56,290 bases of DNA, taken from NCBI GenBank assembly GCA_905479135.1, contig CAJQLJ010000097.1:1-56290 (forward strand), given 5' to 3'. This DNA comes from an uncultured Campylobacterales bacterium. GTDB lineage: Bacteria > Campylobacterota > Campylobacteria > Campylobacterales > Arcobacteraceae. The notes under the pieces were generated by a model that had not been told where the DNA came from, made no database searches, and was given only the letters and a program-made list of their open reading frames with translations. How positions within the stretch are numbered: the stretch's first letter is position 1; each line of letters opens with the position of its first letter. Shown piece after piece: positions 46,240 through 54,564 of the stretch. Position numbers and translations under genes: made by a program.

Positions 46240-47110
46240 ATTTAAAAATACCGACGAAATATTTTTATGTGCTATTTGTAATGTTGAAAGTGGAACATGT
46301 AATGAAGACTGTAAGTTTTGTACACAAAGTGTGAGATACAAAGCTGATATTATAAGATATAAACTTAAGGAAATTGAGCAAATTGTTAAGGAAGCAAAAG
46401 CTGCACGAGCAAACGGTGCAGTTGGTTTTTGTTTAGTAACAGCAGGACTTGGATTAACTGATAAAAAGACTAAGTTTATAGCAAGTGCTGCAAGAGCAAT
46501 TAAAGCTGAAAATTTAGGCCTTAGATTGATTGCATGTAATGGTACAGCTTCTGTTGAACAGTTAAAAGAATTAAAAGCTGCTGGAGTTGACAATTACAAC
46601 CATAACCTAGAAACATCAAGAGATTTTTATCCTTCAATTTGTACTACTCACCCTTGGGATGACAGATATCAAACATGTTTAAATGTTAAAGAAGCGGGAC
46701 TTCAACTTGTTTGTGGTGGAATCTTTGGAATGGGAGAAACACAAGAAGACAGAATTTCGATGATTAAGGCAATCGCATCACTAGATCCTATGAATGTACC
46801 TTTAAACTTTTTCCATCCTAATGAAGCTTTACCAATTGTAGAAAACACAATTACAAGAGATGAAGCTTTTGATTTAATTGAATTATCAAGAGAAATGATT
46901 CCAAATGCACATAAAATTATGGTTGCAGGAGGTAGAGAACTTATGTTTGGCGATGAACAATATGAGATCTTTAACAGAGGTGCGAATGCATTTGTTATTG
47001 GAGATTATTTAACAACTACTGGTAAAACACCTAAAGATGATGTTGAAGCACTTGAAGCCTTAGGTTTTAAAATAGCAAAACATGTAGTTAAAATGGAAGA
47101 CGAGAAATAA
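46229..47110 (+). CDS. bioB: Biotin synthase
   Basis: Radical SAM enzyme inserting sulfur into dethiobiotin. The CNEDCKFCTQS motif (CxxxCxxC) binds the catalytic [4Fe-4S]; FCLVTAGLG, YNHNLETS and the [2Fe-2S] site region (NFFHPNEALP, MVAGGRELMF) are present. I start at ATG 46229 (293 aa), 7 bases after AAGAG, rather than at 46208. The sequence is nearest the short Campylobacterota BioB. No other bio gene lies nearby. AAGG precedes the antiporter gene that follows. Confidence 0.94.
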   Translation: MNNKFKNTDEIFLCAICNVESGTCNEDCKFCTQSVRYKADIIRYKLKEIEQIVKEAKAARANGAVGFCLVTAGLGLTDKKTKFIASAARAIKAENLGLRLIACNGTASVEQLKELKAAGVDNYNHNLETSRDFYPSICTTHPWDDRYQTCLNVKEAGLQLVCGGIFGMGETQEDRISMIKAIASLDPMNVPLNFFHPNEALPIVENTITRDEAFDLIELSREMIPNAHKIMVAGGRELMFGDEQYEIFNRGANAFVIGDYLTTTGKTPKDDVEALEALGFKIAKHVVKMEDEK

Positions 47111-47119
47111 GGTTAATTA

Positions 47120-48280
47120 ATGAGTGAAGAAATATCAATAATTATTACAATATCTTTAATAATATTTACTTCACCATTAATAGCTAAGATACTAAGATTA
47201 CCTACTATTACTGTAGAAATTATATTAGGTGCAGTTGCTGCATATTTTGCATTTATAATTGATCATGCAATTTTAGACTTAGCTGCAAAATTAGGGTTTT
47301 TATATCTGATGTTTCTAGCAGGATTAGAAGTTGATTTAAAGAAAATTGTAAACATATCTCCTACAATTCTAAAAAAGTCTCTTATTTATAATGTAATACT
47401 TTTTTCTTTATCTGGATTAATTACTATTTATTTAGATATTGGATACATATTTATCGTAATCCTACCACTAATTTCTATAGGTTTATTAGCAGCATTAAAA
47501 AAAGAATATGGTGATGTAGAGTGGATAAGACTTTCAATATTAGTAGGTCTTATTGGTGAAATTGTTTCTATTTTTGCACTTACTACTGTTACTGCAGGAT
47601 TAGAATTTGGTATTAACTTTGAATTTTATAAAGTAATGTTTTTATTTGTAATATTCTTAATTTCAATGGTAATTTTTTATAAAGTATTCCATAATTTAAT
47701 TTGGTGGTTCCCAGAAATTAAAGCATATTTAATGCCTGAAAATGATCATCAAGAGCAAGATATACGAGTTTCTATGAGTATATTTTTCTTGATGATAGCA
47801 GTAATGATGATATTAAACTTAAAAGTTGCATTTGGAGCTTTTATTGCAGGTGCATTTATAACTACATTTTTTGAACAACATAACAAGAAATTACCCCATA
47901 AATTAGAACATTTTGGTTTTGGATGGTTAGTTCCTATTTTCTTTATTTCAGTTGGGGCTTCTTTTGAATTAACAGCAGTATTCCAAGATGGATTATTATT
48001 AAAAGCTATTTTAATAGTAGCAGCAATGGTAGCAATTAGATTTATAGCTTCAATGTTATTTATAAAAGAGATGGGATGGAACAAATTTTTCATGATAGGA
48101 CTTTCACACTCAATGCCAATTACTCTTCTAATAGCAGTAACAACAATAGCTTATAATAACCATTCTATTACTCAAGAATATTATTATGCATTTATTTTAG
48201 CAGCTATTTTGGAAGTCCTAATTGTGATGATAGCAATTAGAATATTATCAGGATTTATTATCTCAAAGAAAGTACAGTAA
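47120..48280 (+). CDS. CPA2-family cation:proton antiporter (Kef/NapA type)
   Basis: 386-residue integral membrane protein with about 12 hydrophobic segments and no cytosolic TrkA domain, so it is closer to NapA-type Na+/H+ or KefB-like exchangers than to full Kef channels. Early motifs are LRLPTITVEIILGAVAAY and FLYLMFLAGLEVDLKK ('FLAGLE(V/M)D' is typical for the family). The GAFIAGAFITTFF stretch corresponds to the later core helix. Ion selectivity cannot be read from this. Its 3' end overlaps the convergent AMIN-like gene by 23 bases. Confidence 0.85.
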   Translation: MSEEISIIITISLIIFTSPLIAKILRLPTITVEIILGAVAAYFAFIIDHAILDLAAKLGFLYLMFLAGLEVDLKKIVNISPTILKKSLIYNVILFSLSGLITIYLDIGYIFIVILPLISIGLLAALKKEYGDVEWIRLSILVGLIGEIVSIFALTTVTAGLEFGINFEFYKVMFLFVIFLISMVIFYKVFHNLIWWFPEIKAYLMPENDHQEQDIRVSMSIFFLMIAVMMILNLKVAFGAFIAGAFITTFFEQHNKKLPHKLEHFGFGWLVPIFFISVGASFELTAVFQDGLLLKAILIVAAMVAIRFIASMLFIKEMGWNKFFMIGLSHSMPITLLIAVTTIAYNNHSITQEYYYAFILAAILEVLIVMIAIRILSGFIISKKVQ

Positions 48281-48824
48281 GTATTTTATCTTTAAACTGT
48301 ACTTTATAATTACTTGGCTTGTTTGATAACAAAATTACTACTCTGTAAAAGTTTTCTTTTTTATGGTTACCTACAGTAATTTTTTTAAAGTTTTGAGAAT
48401 CTAAGAACTCTCTTTTTGTATAAAAGTTCTTTTTAGCTTTATAATCAATAACAAGTTTATTTTCATTCTCTATAGTGAATTTTTTAAGTATTATATCTTT
48501 TGTATGAATAGTTAATTTATCGTTATTATAATTGATAAGTATAAAATCTGTAAGTATTTTTTTTTGAATGTTTAAGTCGATGTTTTTTTCTATATCTGTT
48601 CTTGGTTTTACATAGATGACTTTATTCTTTTCATTTTTTTTAGTTTCTTTAATTTCTAAAATAGGAGTTAGTTTTTTTATTGCTTCTTGAACAATTGTCT
48701 CATTTTGTTCTAATATTCTTGCAGATTCTTCTGTATAAGCTTGAGTAGCTTCAAATGGATTTTCTCTAGCACTTAAAGTTATTGTGAAAATTAATGTAAA
48801 AATAAATAAAAATAAAGTTTTCAT
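48258..48824 (-). CDS. Periplasmic AMIN-like protein (CgpA position)
   Basis: 188 residues with a clear signal peptide (LFLFIFTLIFTITLSARE, cleavage after ~residue 19), hence periplasmic. Residues ~95-188 (NNDKLTIHTKDIILKKFTI, KLVIDYKAKKNF, FKKITVGNHKKENFYRVVI) show the strand pattern of an AMIN domain, which targets cell-wall proteins to peptidoglycan or septa. It stands where C. jejuni has Cj1670c (CgpA), downstream of eno and an FtsB-like gene, and is probably its orthologue. I see no exact match to the D/E-x-N-x-S/T glycosylation sequon. ATGA overlap with the FtsB-like gene; 3' end overlaps the antiporter gene. Confidence 0.78.
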   Translation of the reverse strand: MKTLFLFIFTLIFTITLSARENPFEATQAYTEESARILEQNETIVQEAIKKLTPILEIKETKKNEKNKVIYVKPRTDIEKNIDLNIQKKILTDFILINYNNDKLTIHTKDIILKKFTIENENKLVIDYKAKKNFYTKREFLDSQNFKKITVGNHKKENFYRVVILLSNKPSNYKVQFKDKILTVLSLR

Positions 48825-49063
48825 TCTTCTGGCTCCAAATTCTTTAATTCGAAATATTCTTTTTGTAAATATGCATTATCTTCTTGAAGTCTAATTATTT
48901 CTTCTTCTAAGTATATTTTCTTATCTTTTAAAGAAGTATAAACCTCTAATGAATTATTTCCAAAAAGAGTATTTGCCACATGATAAGAAAAGAATATAGT
49001 AAATACGATAGAAGCTATTGTAATTACTATAAATTTCTTATAATTACCCAGAATATTTTTCAT
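48821..49063 (-). CDS. FtsB/DivIC-like septum formation initiator family protein
   Basis: 80 residues: short cytosolic start, one membrane segment (FIVITIASIVFTIFFSYHVA, residues 11-30) and a periplasmic coiled coil (YLEEEIIRLQEDNAYLQKEY). This is the layout of FtsB/DivIC proteins, which bridge FtsQ and FtsL in the divisome. The FtsB sequence motif itself is weak, so the call rests on topology and on context (eno upstream, as with ftsB in E. coli and many bacteria). Eight bases separate it from eno; it overlaps the AMIN-like gene. Confidence 0.78.
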   Translation of the reverse strand: MKNILGNYKKFIVITIASIVFTIFFSYHVANTLFGNNSLEVYTSLKDKKIYLEEEIIRLQEDNAYLQKEYFELKNLEPEE

Positions 49064-49071
49064 AAATCTTT

Positions 49072-50346
49072 TTATTTAGAAAAAGGTGCTTTTCCTAAAT
49101 ATTCTGAATAAGCAATTTCTGCACCAATTTCTAACAATCTATTATACTTTGCGATTCTGTCACTTCTTGCAGTTGAACCTGTTTTGATTTGACCACAATT
49201 TAAAGCAACAGCAAAATCAGCAATAAATGCATCTTCACTTTCACCTGATCTATGTGACATTACACAGTTATAATTGTTTCTTTGAGCTAATCTAATTGTT
49301 AACATAGTTTCAGAAACTGTTCCAATTTGATTTGGTTTAATTAAAATTGAGTTTGCAATTTTTTTATTAATACCTTCATTTAAAATTGAAGCATTAGTTA
49401 CAAATAAATCATCTCCAACTAATTGAACTTTATCTCCTAAAACATCAGTTAAAATTTTCCATCCATCCCAATCATCTTCACTTAATCCATCTTCAATAGA
49501 AACGATTGGATATTTAGCACAAAGGTCTGCATAGTATTTTACAAGTTCTTCAGATGTAATTTCTCTATTTTCAGATTTTAAAACGTAAAGACCTTTGTCA
49601 TTAATAAGTTCAGAAGCAGCAACATCAAGTGCTAGTGCAATTTGTTCACCAGGAACATATCCAGCTTTAAGAATTGCCTTAACAATTACTTCTAATGGTT
49701 CTTCGTTTGATTTTAAGTTTGGAGCAAATCCACCTTCATCACCAACTGCAGTTGATTCACCCATTTCATCAATTATTTTTTTTAAGTGCTGATATATTTC
49801 AGCTGTAGCTCTTAATCCCTCATTAAAGTTTTCAAAACCTATTGGCATAATCATATATTCTTGAAAGTCAACTGAGTTATTAGCATGCTCTCCACCGTTG
49901 ATTATATTAAACATAGGTACAGGCATAGTCATTGCATTTGCACCTCCAAGATATCTATATAATGGAATATTTAAAGAAGTTGCAGCTGCACGTGCTACAG
50001 CCATAGATACACCTAGAACAGCATTTGCTCCTAAATTTGCATAATTATTTGTACCATCAATATCTTTCATTGTAGCATCAATTTCTGCTTGATTATAAGG
50101 ACTCATTCCTAGTAATTCATCTGCAATCGTAGTATTTACATTTTCAACTGCTTTTAACACACCTTTTCCTAAAAACCTAGCATCACCATCTCTTAGTTCT
50201 AATGCTTCTCTTTTACCAGTACTAGCGCCACTTGGTACAATTGCACTCTCTTTTGTTCCATCACTTAATATAACAGTAGCTCTTACTGTTGGGTTTCCTC
50301 TTGAATCTAATACTTCGTCTGCGTATACATTGTCAATAAATACCAC
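49072..50346 (-). CDS. eno: Enolase
   Basis: Interconverts 2-phosphoglycerate and phosphoenolpyruvate. Hallmarks are [31 protein letters not shown] (active-site loop), GDEGGFAPN, the metal ligands in [23 protein letters not shown] and [20 protein letters not shown] and [19 protein letters not shown] (part). 424 residues. It has its own upstream gap of 141 bases after the recA terminator, then co-transcribes the FtsB-like and AMIN-like genes. Confidence 0.97.
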   Translation of the reverse strand: MVFIDNVYADEVLDSRGNPTVRATVILSDGTKESAIVPSGASTGKREALELRDGDARFLGKGVLKAVENVNTTIADELLGMSPYNQAEIDATMKDIDGTNNYANLGANAVLGVSMAVARAAATSLNIPLYRYLGGANAMTMPVPMFNIINGGEHANNSVDFQEYMIMPIGFENFNEGLRATAEIYQHLKKIIDEMGESTAVGDEGGFAPNLKSNEEPLEVIVKAILKAGYVPGEQIALALDVAASELINDKGLYVLKSENREITSEELVKYYADLCAKYPIVSIEDGLSEDDWDGWKILTDVLGDKVQLVGDDLFVTNASILNEGINKKIANSILIKPNQIGTVSETMLTIRLAQRNNYNCVMSHRSGESEDAFIADFAVALNCGQIKTGSTARSDRIAKYNRLLEIGAEIAYSEYLGKAPFSK

Positions 50347-50453
50347 GTAGTTCTCCTATTCTTCTTGATTTGTATGATTATATCTAAAGTTTGTTTTCTA
50401 TTTGCTTTTGCAATAGTTAGCTTGTAAGTTGTCTTTTGTAGTATAGTTTATAA

Positions 50454-50479
50454 AATCAAAGAGAAAGATCTCTTTGATT
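50454..50479 (-). terminator. Intrinsic terminator of recA
   Basis: 11-bp perfect stem AATCAAAGAGA / TCTCTTTGATT with a 4-base loop, followed on the minus strand by TTTATAAAC. It starts 9 bases after the recA stop. Confidence 0.68.
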
Positions 50480-50487
50480 ATTAATTA

Positions 50488-51531
50488 TTATTCTGAGTCT
50501 TCATCTTCTTCTGCATCTTTTGCACCATCAATTAATTCATCGTTTACACCCATAGCTGCTAATATTTTATTTTCAATTTCAAGTGCTATTTCTGGATTAT
50601 CTCTTAAGAATACTTTAGAGTTTTCTTTTCCTTGTCCTATTTTAGAATCACCATATGAGAACCAAGCTCCTGCTTTATCAACAATATCAAGCTTAACACC
50701 ATAATCAACAAGTTCTCCCATTTTTGAAATACCTTCACCAAACATAATATCAAATTCGGCTAATTTAAATGGAGCAGCAACTTTATTTTTTACAACTTTA
50801 ACCTTTACTCTATTTCCTATTGAATTTTCACCTTGCTTAAGTGTAGCAATTCTTCTAATATCAAGTCTAACTGATGAGTAAAATTTAAGAGCATTTCCAC
50901 CTGTTGTAGTTTCTGGTGACCCATATCCTGTCATACCAATTTTCATTCTAATTTGGTTAATAAAGATTACAGTTGTATTCATTTTATTTAATAAACCAGT
51001 AATTTTTCTAAGAGCTTTACTCATAAGTCTAGCTTGAACACCAACTTGCTGGTCGTCCATATCTCCATCAATTTCAACTTTTGGAGTTAGTGCTGCAACT
51101 GAATCAATTACGACTAAATTAACAGCACCAGATCTAATAACAGTTTCTAAAATTTCTAAAGCTTGCTCACCATAATCAGGTTGTGATACAAGTAAATTAT
51201 CAATATCAACACCTAAATTTCTAGCATACATTGTATCTAAAGCATGTTCTGCATCAATAAAAGCACATACTCCTCCAGCTTTTTGGCACTCTGCAATTGC
51301 ATGAAGTGTAAGTGTTGTTTTACCAGATGATTCTGGACCATAAATTTCAACAACTCTACCTTTTGGAATTCCTCCAACACCTAATGCTAAATCAAGTCCT
51401 AATGAACCAGTACTTATTGCTTCTGTAGGTACTACTTCTTTGTCTCCAAGTCTTATTAAAGTACCTTTTCCAAATGCTTTATCAATTTGTTTAATAGCTA
51501 AGTCTAGTGATTTTTTTTGATTATCATCCAT
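50488..51531 (-). CDS. recA: Recombinase A
   Basis: Strand-exchange protein and coprotease. Walker [10 protein letters not shown] is at ~residue 66, the conserved [14 protein letters not shown] block and the DNA-binding loop region [12 protein letters not shown] follow, and the C-terminus is strongly acidic ([13 protein letters not shown]). 347 residues, no intein. The upstream 144-base gap has an extended -10 (TGC-TAAAAT) and no SOS box I could identify, as expected for Campylobacterota, which lack LexA. It is closed by an intrinsic terminator. Confidence 0.98.
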   Translation of the reverse strand: MDDNQKKSLDLAIKQIDKAFGKGTLIRLGDKEVVPTEAISTGSLGLDLALGVGGIPKGRVVEIYGPESSGKTTLTLHAIAECQKAGGVCAFIDAEHALDTMYARNLGVDIDNLLVSQPDYGEQALEILETVIRSGAVNLVVIDSVAALTPKVEIDGDMDDQQVGVQARLMSKALRKITGLLNKMNTTVIFINQIRMKIGMTGYGSPETTTGGNALKFYSSVRLDIRRIATLKQGENSIGNRVKVKVVKNKVAAPFKLAEFDIMFGEGISKMGELVDYGVKLDIVDKAGAWFSYGDSKIGQGKENSKVFLRDNPEIALEIENKILAAMGVNDELIDGAKDAEEDEDSE

Positions 51532-51570
51532 TTAATTTCCTATTTTGTTCTGTGATTTTTTTATATATGA

Positions 51571-51579
51571 ATTTTAGCA
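51571..51579 (-). promoter_or_regulatory. Predicted extended -10 promoter of recA
   Basis: TGCTAAAAT on the minus strand about 40 bases before the recA ATG (TGn + TAAAAT). Confidence 0.45.
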
Positions 51580-51648
51580 GATTTATTTTAAATTGTTGAT
51601 TTTTATTGCAGATTGTAAGATTTTAGCAAGATAGATGATCTTTTATTA

Positions 51649-51674
51649 AAAGATCAAGTTGTTACTTGATCTTT
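51649..51674 (-). terminator. Intrinsic terminator of trmA
   Basis: 11-bp perfect stem AAAGATCAAGT / ACTTGATCTTT with a 4-base loop, immediately after the trmA stop; on the minus strand it continues TAATAAAAGATC, giving a partly repeated GATC-flanked segment. Confidence 0.65.
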
Positions 51675-51675
51675 A

Positions 51676-52815
51676 TTATTTGAATTTCTTTTTTAATATT
51701 AATCCAGATTCAATATGATGTGTATATGAGAATTGATCAAATAGTGCAAAATTTTGAATGGTATGTGTTTTAGTTAATTCCTCTAAATCTCTATGTAAAG
51801 TTTCTGGATTACAAGATACATATATAATTTGTTCAAAATTTTTAACTAATGCTCTTGTTGTATCATCAAGTCCAGCACGTGGAGGGTCTACAAAAATAGA
51901 ATCAAAATCATAAGCTTTTAAATCTATATCTTTTAGTCTTGAAAATACTCTTTTCTCTTCTAATGCTTCAACAAACTCTTCGGCACTCATTCTTATAAAC
52001 TCTATTTTAGAATTATTATTCAATTCACAGTTTGTTTTTGCTGATTTGATTGATGTTTTTGATATTTCAGTTGCGAGAACTTTTCTAAATTTTGAAGAAA
52101 GTGGAATAGTGAAATTTCCACCACCACAGTAAAGTTCGCATAAATCTTTTGAAGAATCTTTGATATTATTTAAAACCCATTCAATCATCCCAATATTTAC
52201 TTTTGTATTTGGTTGTGTAAAACCACCTTCTATGTATCTGAAATTATAGTTTGTATTATTGATATTTAGTTTTTCATCTATGTAATCATTTTCTAGAATC
52301 ACTTTTTGTTTTCTTGAACGACCGATTATTTTGATATTAAACTTATTTGATAATTCTTTTGCAAGTTCATTCCAATCCTCTTCAAGTTTTCTATGATAGA
52401 TTAAAGTTATTAGCATATCCCCAGTTGTTGAGTTTAAAAACTCTATTGCAAATAGTTTAAATGAAAGTGTTTTATTTTTTTGTATCTCTTCTAAAAGTTT
52501 CGGCATTAAGTTTGATATATCAAGGCTTACTATTTGACAAGATGATATTTCTAATACATTTTTATCAACACTTGTCATTGCATATGAAAGTGTTGCTCTG
52601 TCTTCTTCATCAAAAGTTTTCCATATTTTAAACTCAGCTCTATTTCTAAAATTTTGTTTATCGCCTCTTATAATATCAAAATTGATATTTTCAAAGTCAG
52701 TAAAGTTTGAAAAACGTTTTTTCTCTCTTTGTATTTTTAAATCTAATTGCCCATCATATCCAATATCATGTATTGTACATGAGCCACATTTGCCAAAATA
52801 TTCACAATTCATCAA
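51676..52815 (-). CDS. trmA: tRNA (uracil-5-)-methyltransferase TrmA-like, with Fe-S-type cysteines
   Basis: SAM-dependent RNA m5U methyltransferase, 379 residues. The TrmA-type segment NFRNRAEFKIW, GFTQPNTKVN, the SAM motif LCELYCGGGNFTIPL, FVDPPRAGLD and the nucleophile Cys in YVSCNPETL are present. The N-terminus has C4-x5-C10-x2-C13 and a further C93, the spacing of the [4Fe-4S] ligands of RlmD/RumA, which E. coli TrmA lacks. Overall it aligns with TrmA (position 54 of tRNA), but the cluster leaves rRNA specificity open. ATG preceded by AAGGATAGTTG. Divergent from the Suv3-like helicase with a 52-base gap; own terminator. Confidence 0.88.
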   Translation of the reverse strand: MMNCEYFGKCGSCTIHDIGYDGQLDLKIQREKKRFSNFTDFENINFDIIRGDKQNFRNRAEFKIWKTFDEEDRATLSYAMTSVDKNVLEISSCQIVSLDISNLMPKLLEEIQKNKTLSFKLFAIEFLNSTTGDMLITLIYHRKLEEDWNELAKELSNKFNIKIIGRSRKQKVILENDYIDEKLNINNTNYNFRYIEGGFTQPNTKVNIGMIEWVLNNIKDSSKDLCELYCGGGNFTIPLSSKFRKVLATEISKTSIKSAKTNCELNNNSKIEFIRMSAEEFVEALEEKRVFSRLKDIDLKAYDFDSIFVDPPRAGLDDTTRALVKNFEQIIYVSCNPETLHRDLEELTKTHTIQNFALFDQFSYTHHIESGLILKKKFK

Positions 52816-52839
52816 CTATCCTTAGCTATTTAATGCGAT

Positions 52840-52845
52840 ATTATA
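52840..52845 (-). promoter_or_regulatory. Predicted -10 element of trmA
   Basis: TATAAT on the minus strand about 25 bases before the trmA ATG, only 10 bases from the oppositely directed -10 of the helicase gene. Confidence 0.45.
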
Positions 52846-52855
52846 TTCAATTGAT

Positions 52856-52861
52856 TATAAT
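52856..52861 (+). promoter_or_regulatory. Predicted -10 element of the Suv3-like helicase gene
   Basis: Perfect TATAAT ending 6 bases before the ATG at 52868. Transcription would start at or next to the A of the start codon, so the mRNA would be leaderless; no Shine-Dalgarno sequence is visible. Confidence 0.5.
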
Positions 52862-52867
52862 ACGTAC

Positions 52868-54487
52868 ATGAAAGAAAATTGGCAAGAACAACTACACACT
52901 TTATTAAACTGTGATTTGAAAGAATTATATCCGCTAGCACGAAGCTTAAATAGAAAATTAGAATTTTTTGTAGGTCCAACTAACTCAGGTAAAACTTATA
53001 ATGCAATGCAAAAGCTAAAAAAAGCAAATTCTGGACTTTATCTTGCACCTTTGAGATTATTAGCACTTGAGGGTTATGAAGGTTTGAAAAAAGATGATAT
53101 TGAGGCTTCACTTATAACTGGTGAAGAACAGATGTTAAATGAAGATGCTGCTCATGTATGTTCAACTATTGAGATGATTGATTATGACTTAGATGTTGAT
53201 GTGTGCGTTATTGATGAAGTTCAAATGCTTGATGATATAGATAGAGGTTGGGCATGGGTTAATGCAATTATTGGTTGTCCTGCTAAAAAAGTAATAATGA
53301 CAGGAAGTGTAAATGCACTTGAAGCTATTAAGAAAATAGCAACTTATTTAGGCGAAGATTTAGAAGTAGTACGTCATAAAAGAAAAGCAGAACTAAAATT
53401 AAATGAGAAATATACTTCTTTGGATAACTTAGAAGATGGAACTGCTTTAATAGCATTTTCTAGAGCTGATGTTTTAAAGTTACGTCATAGACTAAAGAAA
53501 AACTATACAGTATCTGTAATATATGGAAACCTTTCACCTGAAGTACGACGTGATGAAGCTAGAAAATTTAGAGAAAACAAAAGTCAAATTTTAATAGCAA
53601 CAGATGCAATTGCAATGGGTTTAAATCTCCCTATAAAAACTATTCTTTTTACAACAGATACAAAATTTGATGGAGTATCTAGAAGAAAAATTACAGTTAA
53701 TGAAATAGTTCAAATAGCAGGTCGTGCTGGAAGATATGGTCATTTTGAAGCTGGATTTTTAGGAGCAACTAGAAGAGATATTTTAAAGCATATAAGTGAA
53801 GAATATAAGCAAGCAATTAAAACTATAAAACCACCTTTTAGGGTTAAAATAAATGCTCAACAATTAGAGTCTTTATCTTCTCATATTAAGACTACATCTT
53901 TAACAAAAATATTAAAGTTTTTTGCTGAAAACATGTCTTTTTCAGGTCCTTTTATAGCTGCGAATATATCTTCAATGATTACAGCTTCAAAAATAGTTGA
54001 CACAAGATTTTCTATGAAACTTGAAGATAAATATCTACTTGCACAAGCCCCAATTACTACTAGGTCACCTATTATCTTGCAAGCGTATGAAGCATATATT
54101 GCAGCGGTTGTAAAACAAAAGGTTTGTGAGTATAAACCTTCAATTACTTTACCTAAAAAAGTGATAACTCAAAAAGATTTATTACTTGTTGAAGATGAGG
54201 TCAAAAAGATATCTTTATATCTATGGCTTTCATATAAATTACCTGAAATATTTCCAGACCATGATAAAGCTTATAATTTAAGAAATACTTTCAACACATT
54301 TATTGAAACATCTTTAAAAGGAAAAATTATTCAAGTTGATACTCCAAGGCGAAATGATTTAAAAAGAAAAACTAGTTATGAGAGACCACGAAGAGATAAT
54401 AATTTTTCATCACCAAGAGAGGAAAAAGAATTAAGACCAAGGCGAGCTAGAAGTGATTTTAAACCAAGAAAAAGAAAAAGGGATTAA
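52868..54487 (+). CDS. Suv3-like RNA helicase
   Basis: SF2 helicase related to mitochondrial SUV3, known also from alphaproteobacteria and Campylobacterota. Motif I is FFVGPTNSGKTYNAM (residues ~33-47), Ia APLRLLALEG, motif II VIDEVQMLDD, motif III MTGSV, motif V ILIATDAIAMGLNLPI and motif VI VQIAGRAGRYG. The SUV3-type C-terminal domain follows (~330-460). The last ~60 residues are Arg/Lys-rich (RPRRDNN, RPRRARSDFKPRKRKRD), a probable RNA-binding tail. 539 residues. Only the ATG at 52868 gives a start ahead of motif I; it has no ribosome binding site. Likely role: RNA turnover or ribosome assembly (inferred from the family). Confidence 0.9.
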   Translation: MKENWQEQLHTLLNCDLKELYPLARSLNRKLEFFVGPTNSGKTYNAMQKLKKANSGLYLAPLRLLALEGYEGLKKDDIEASLITGEEQMLNEDAAHVCSTIEMIDYDLDVDVCVIDEVQMLDDIDRGWAWVNAIIGCPAKKVIMTGSVNALEAIKKIATYLGEDLEVVRHKRKAELKLNEKYTSLDNLEDGTALIAFSRADVLKLRHRLKKNYTVSVIYGNLSPEVRRDEARKFRENKSQILIATDAIAMGLNLPIKTILFTTDTKFDGVSRRKITVNEIVQIAGRAGRYGHFEAGFLGATRRDILKHISEEYKQAIKTIKPPFRVKINAQQLESLSSHIKTTSLTKILKFFAENMSFSGPFIAANISSMITASKIVDTRFSMKLEDKYLLAQAPITTRSPIILQAYEAYIAAVVKQKVCEYKPSITLPKKVITQKDLLLVEDEVKKISLYLWLSYKLPEIFPDHDKAYNLRNTFNTFIETSLKGKIIQVDTPRRNDLKRKTSYERPRRDNNFSSPREEKELRPRRARSDFKPRKRKRD

Positions 54488-54504
54488 TTTTAGGTTAATT
54501 ATTA

Positions 54505-54536
54505 ATAAATAATATTATTTATGATAATATAAATAA
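54505..54536. repeat. Overlapping AT palindromes upstream of glmU
   Basis: ATAAATAATATTATTTAT (18-bp perfect palindrome, 54505-54522) shares its right arm with a second hairpin, TTATTTAT / ATAAATAA (54515-54536), that covers the predicted glmU -10. The two structures exclude each other. Confidence 0.5.
54522..54530 (+). promoter_or_regulatory. Predicted extended -10 promoter of glmU
   Basis: TGATAATAT (TGn + TAATAT) 35 bases before the glmU ATG, in the 77-base gap after the helicase gene. Confidence 0.35.
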
Positions 54537-54564
54537 TATAAAAGAAGTAGCTTCAAGGACAAAA

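Noticed and set aside
46144-46593. 149-residue minus-strand ORF
   Set aside because: Antisense to the phosphodiesterase and bioB, both well supported.
47749-48093. 114-residue minus-strand ORF in the antiporter gene
   Set aside because: Shadow of a membrane-protein coding region; no ribosome binding site or family resemblance.
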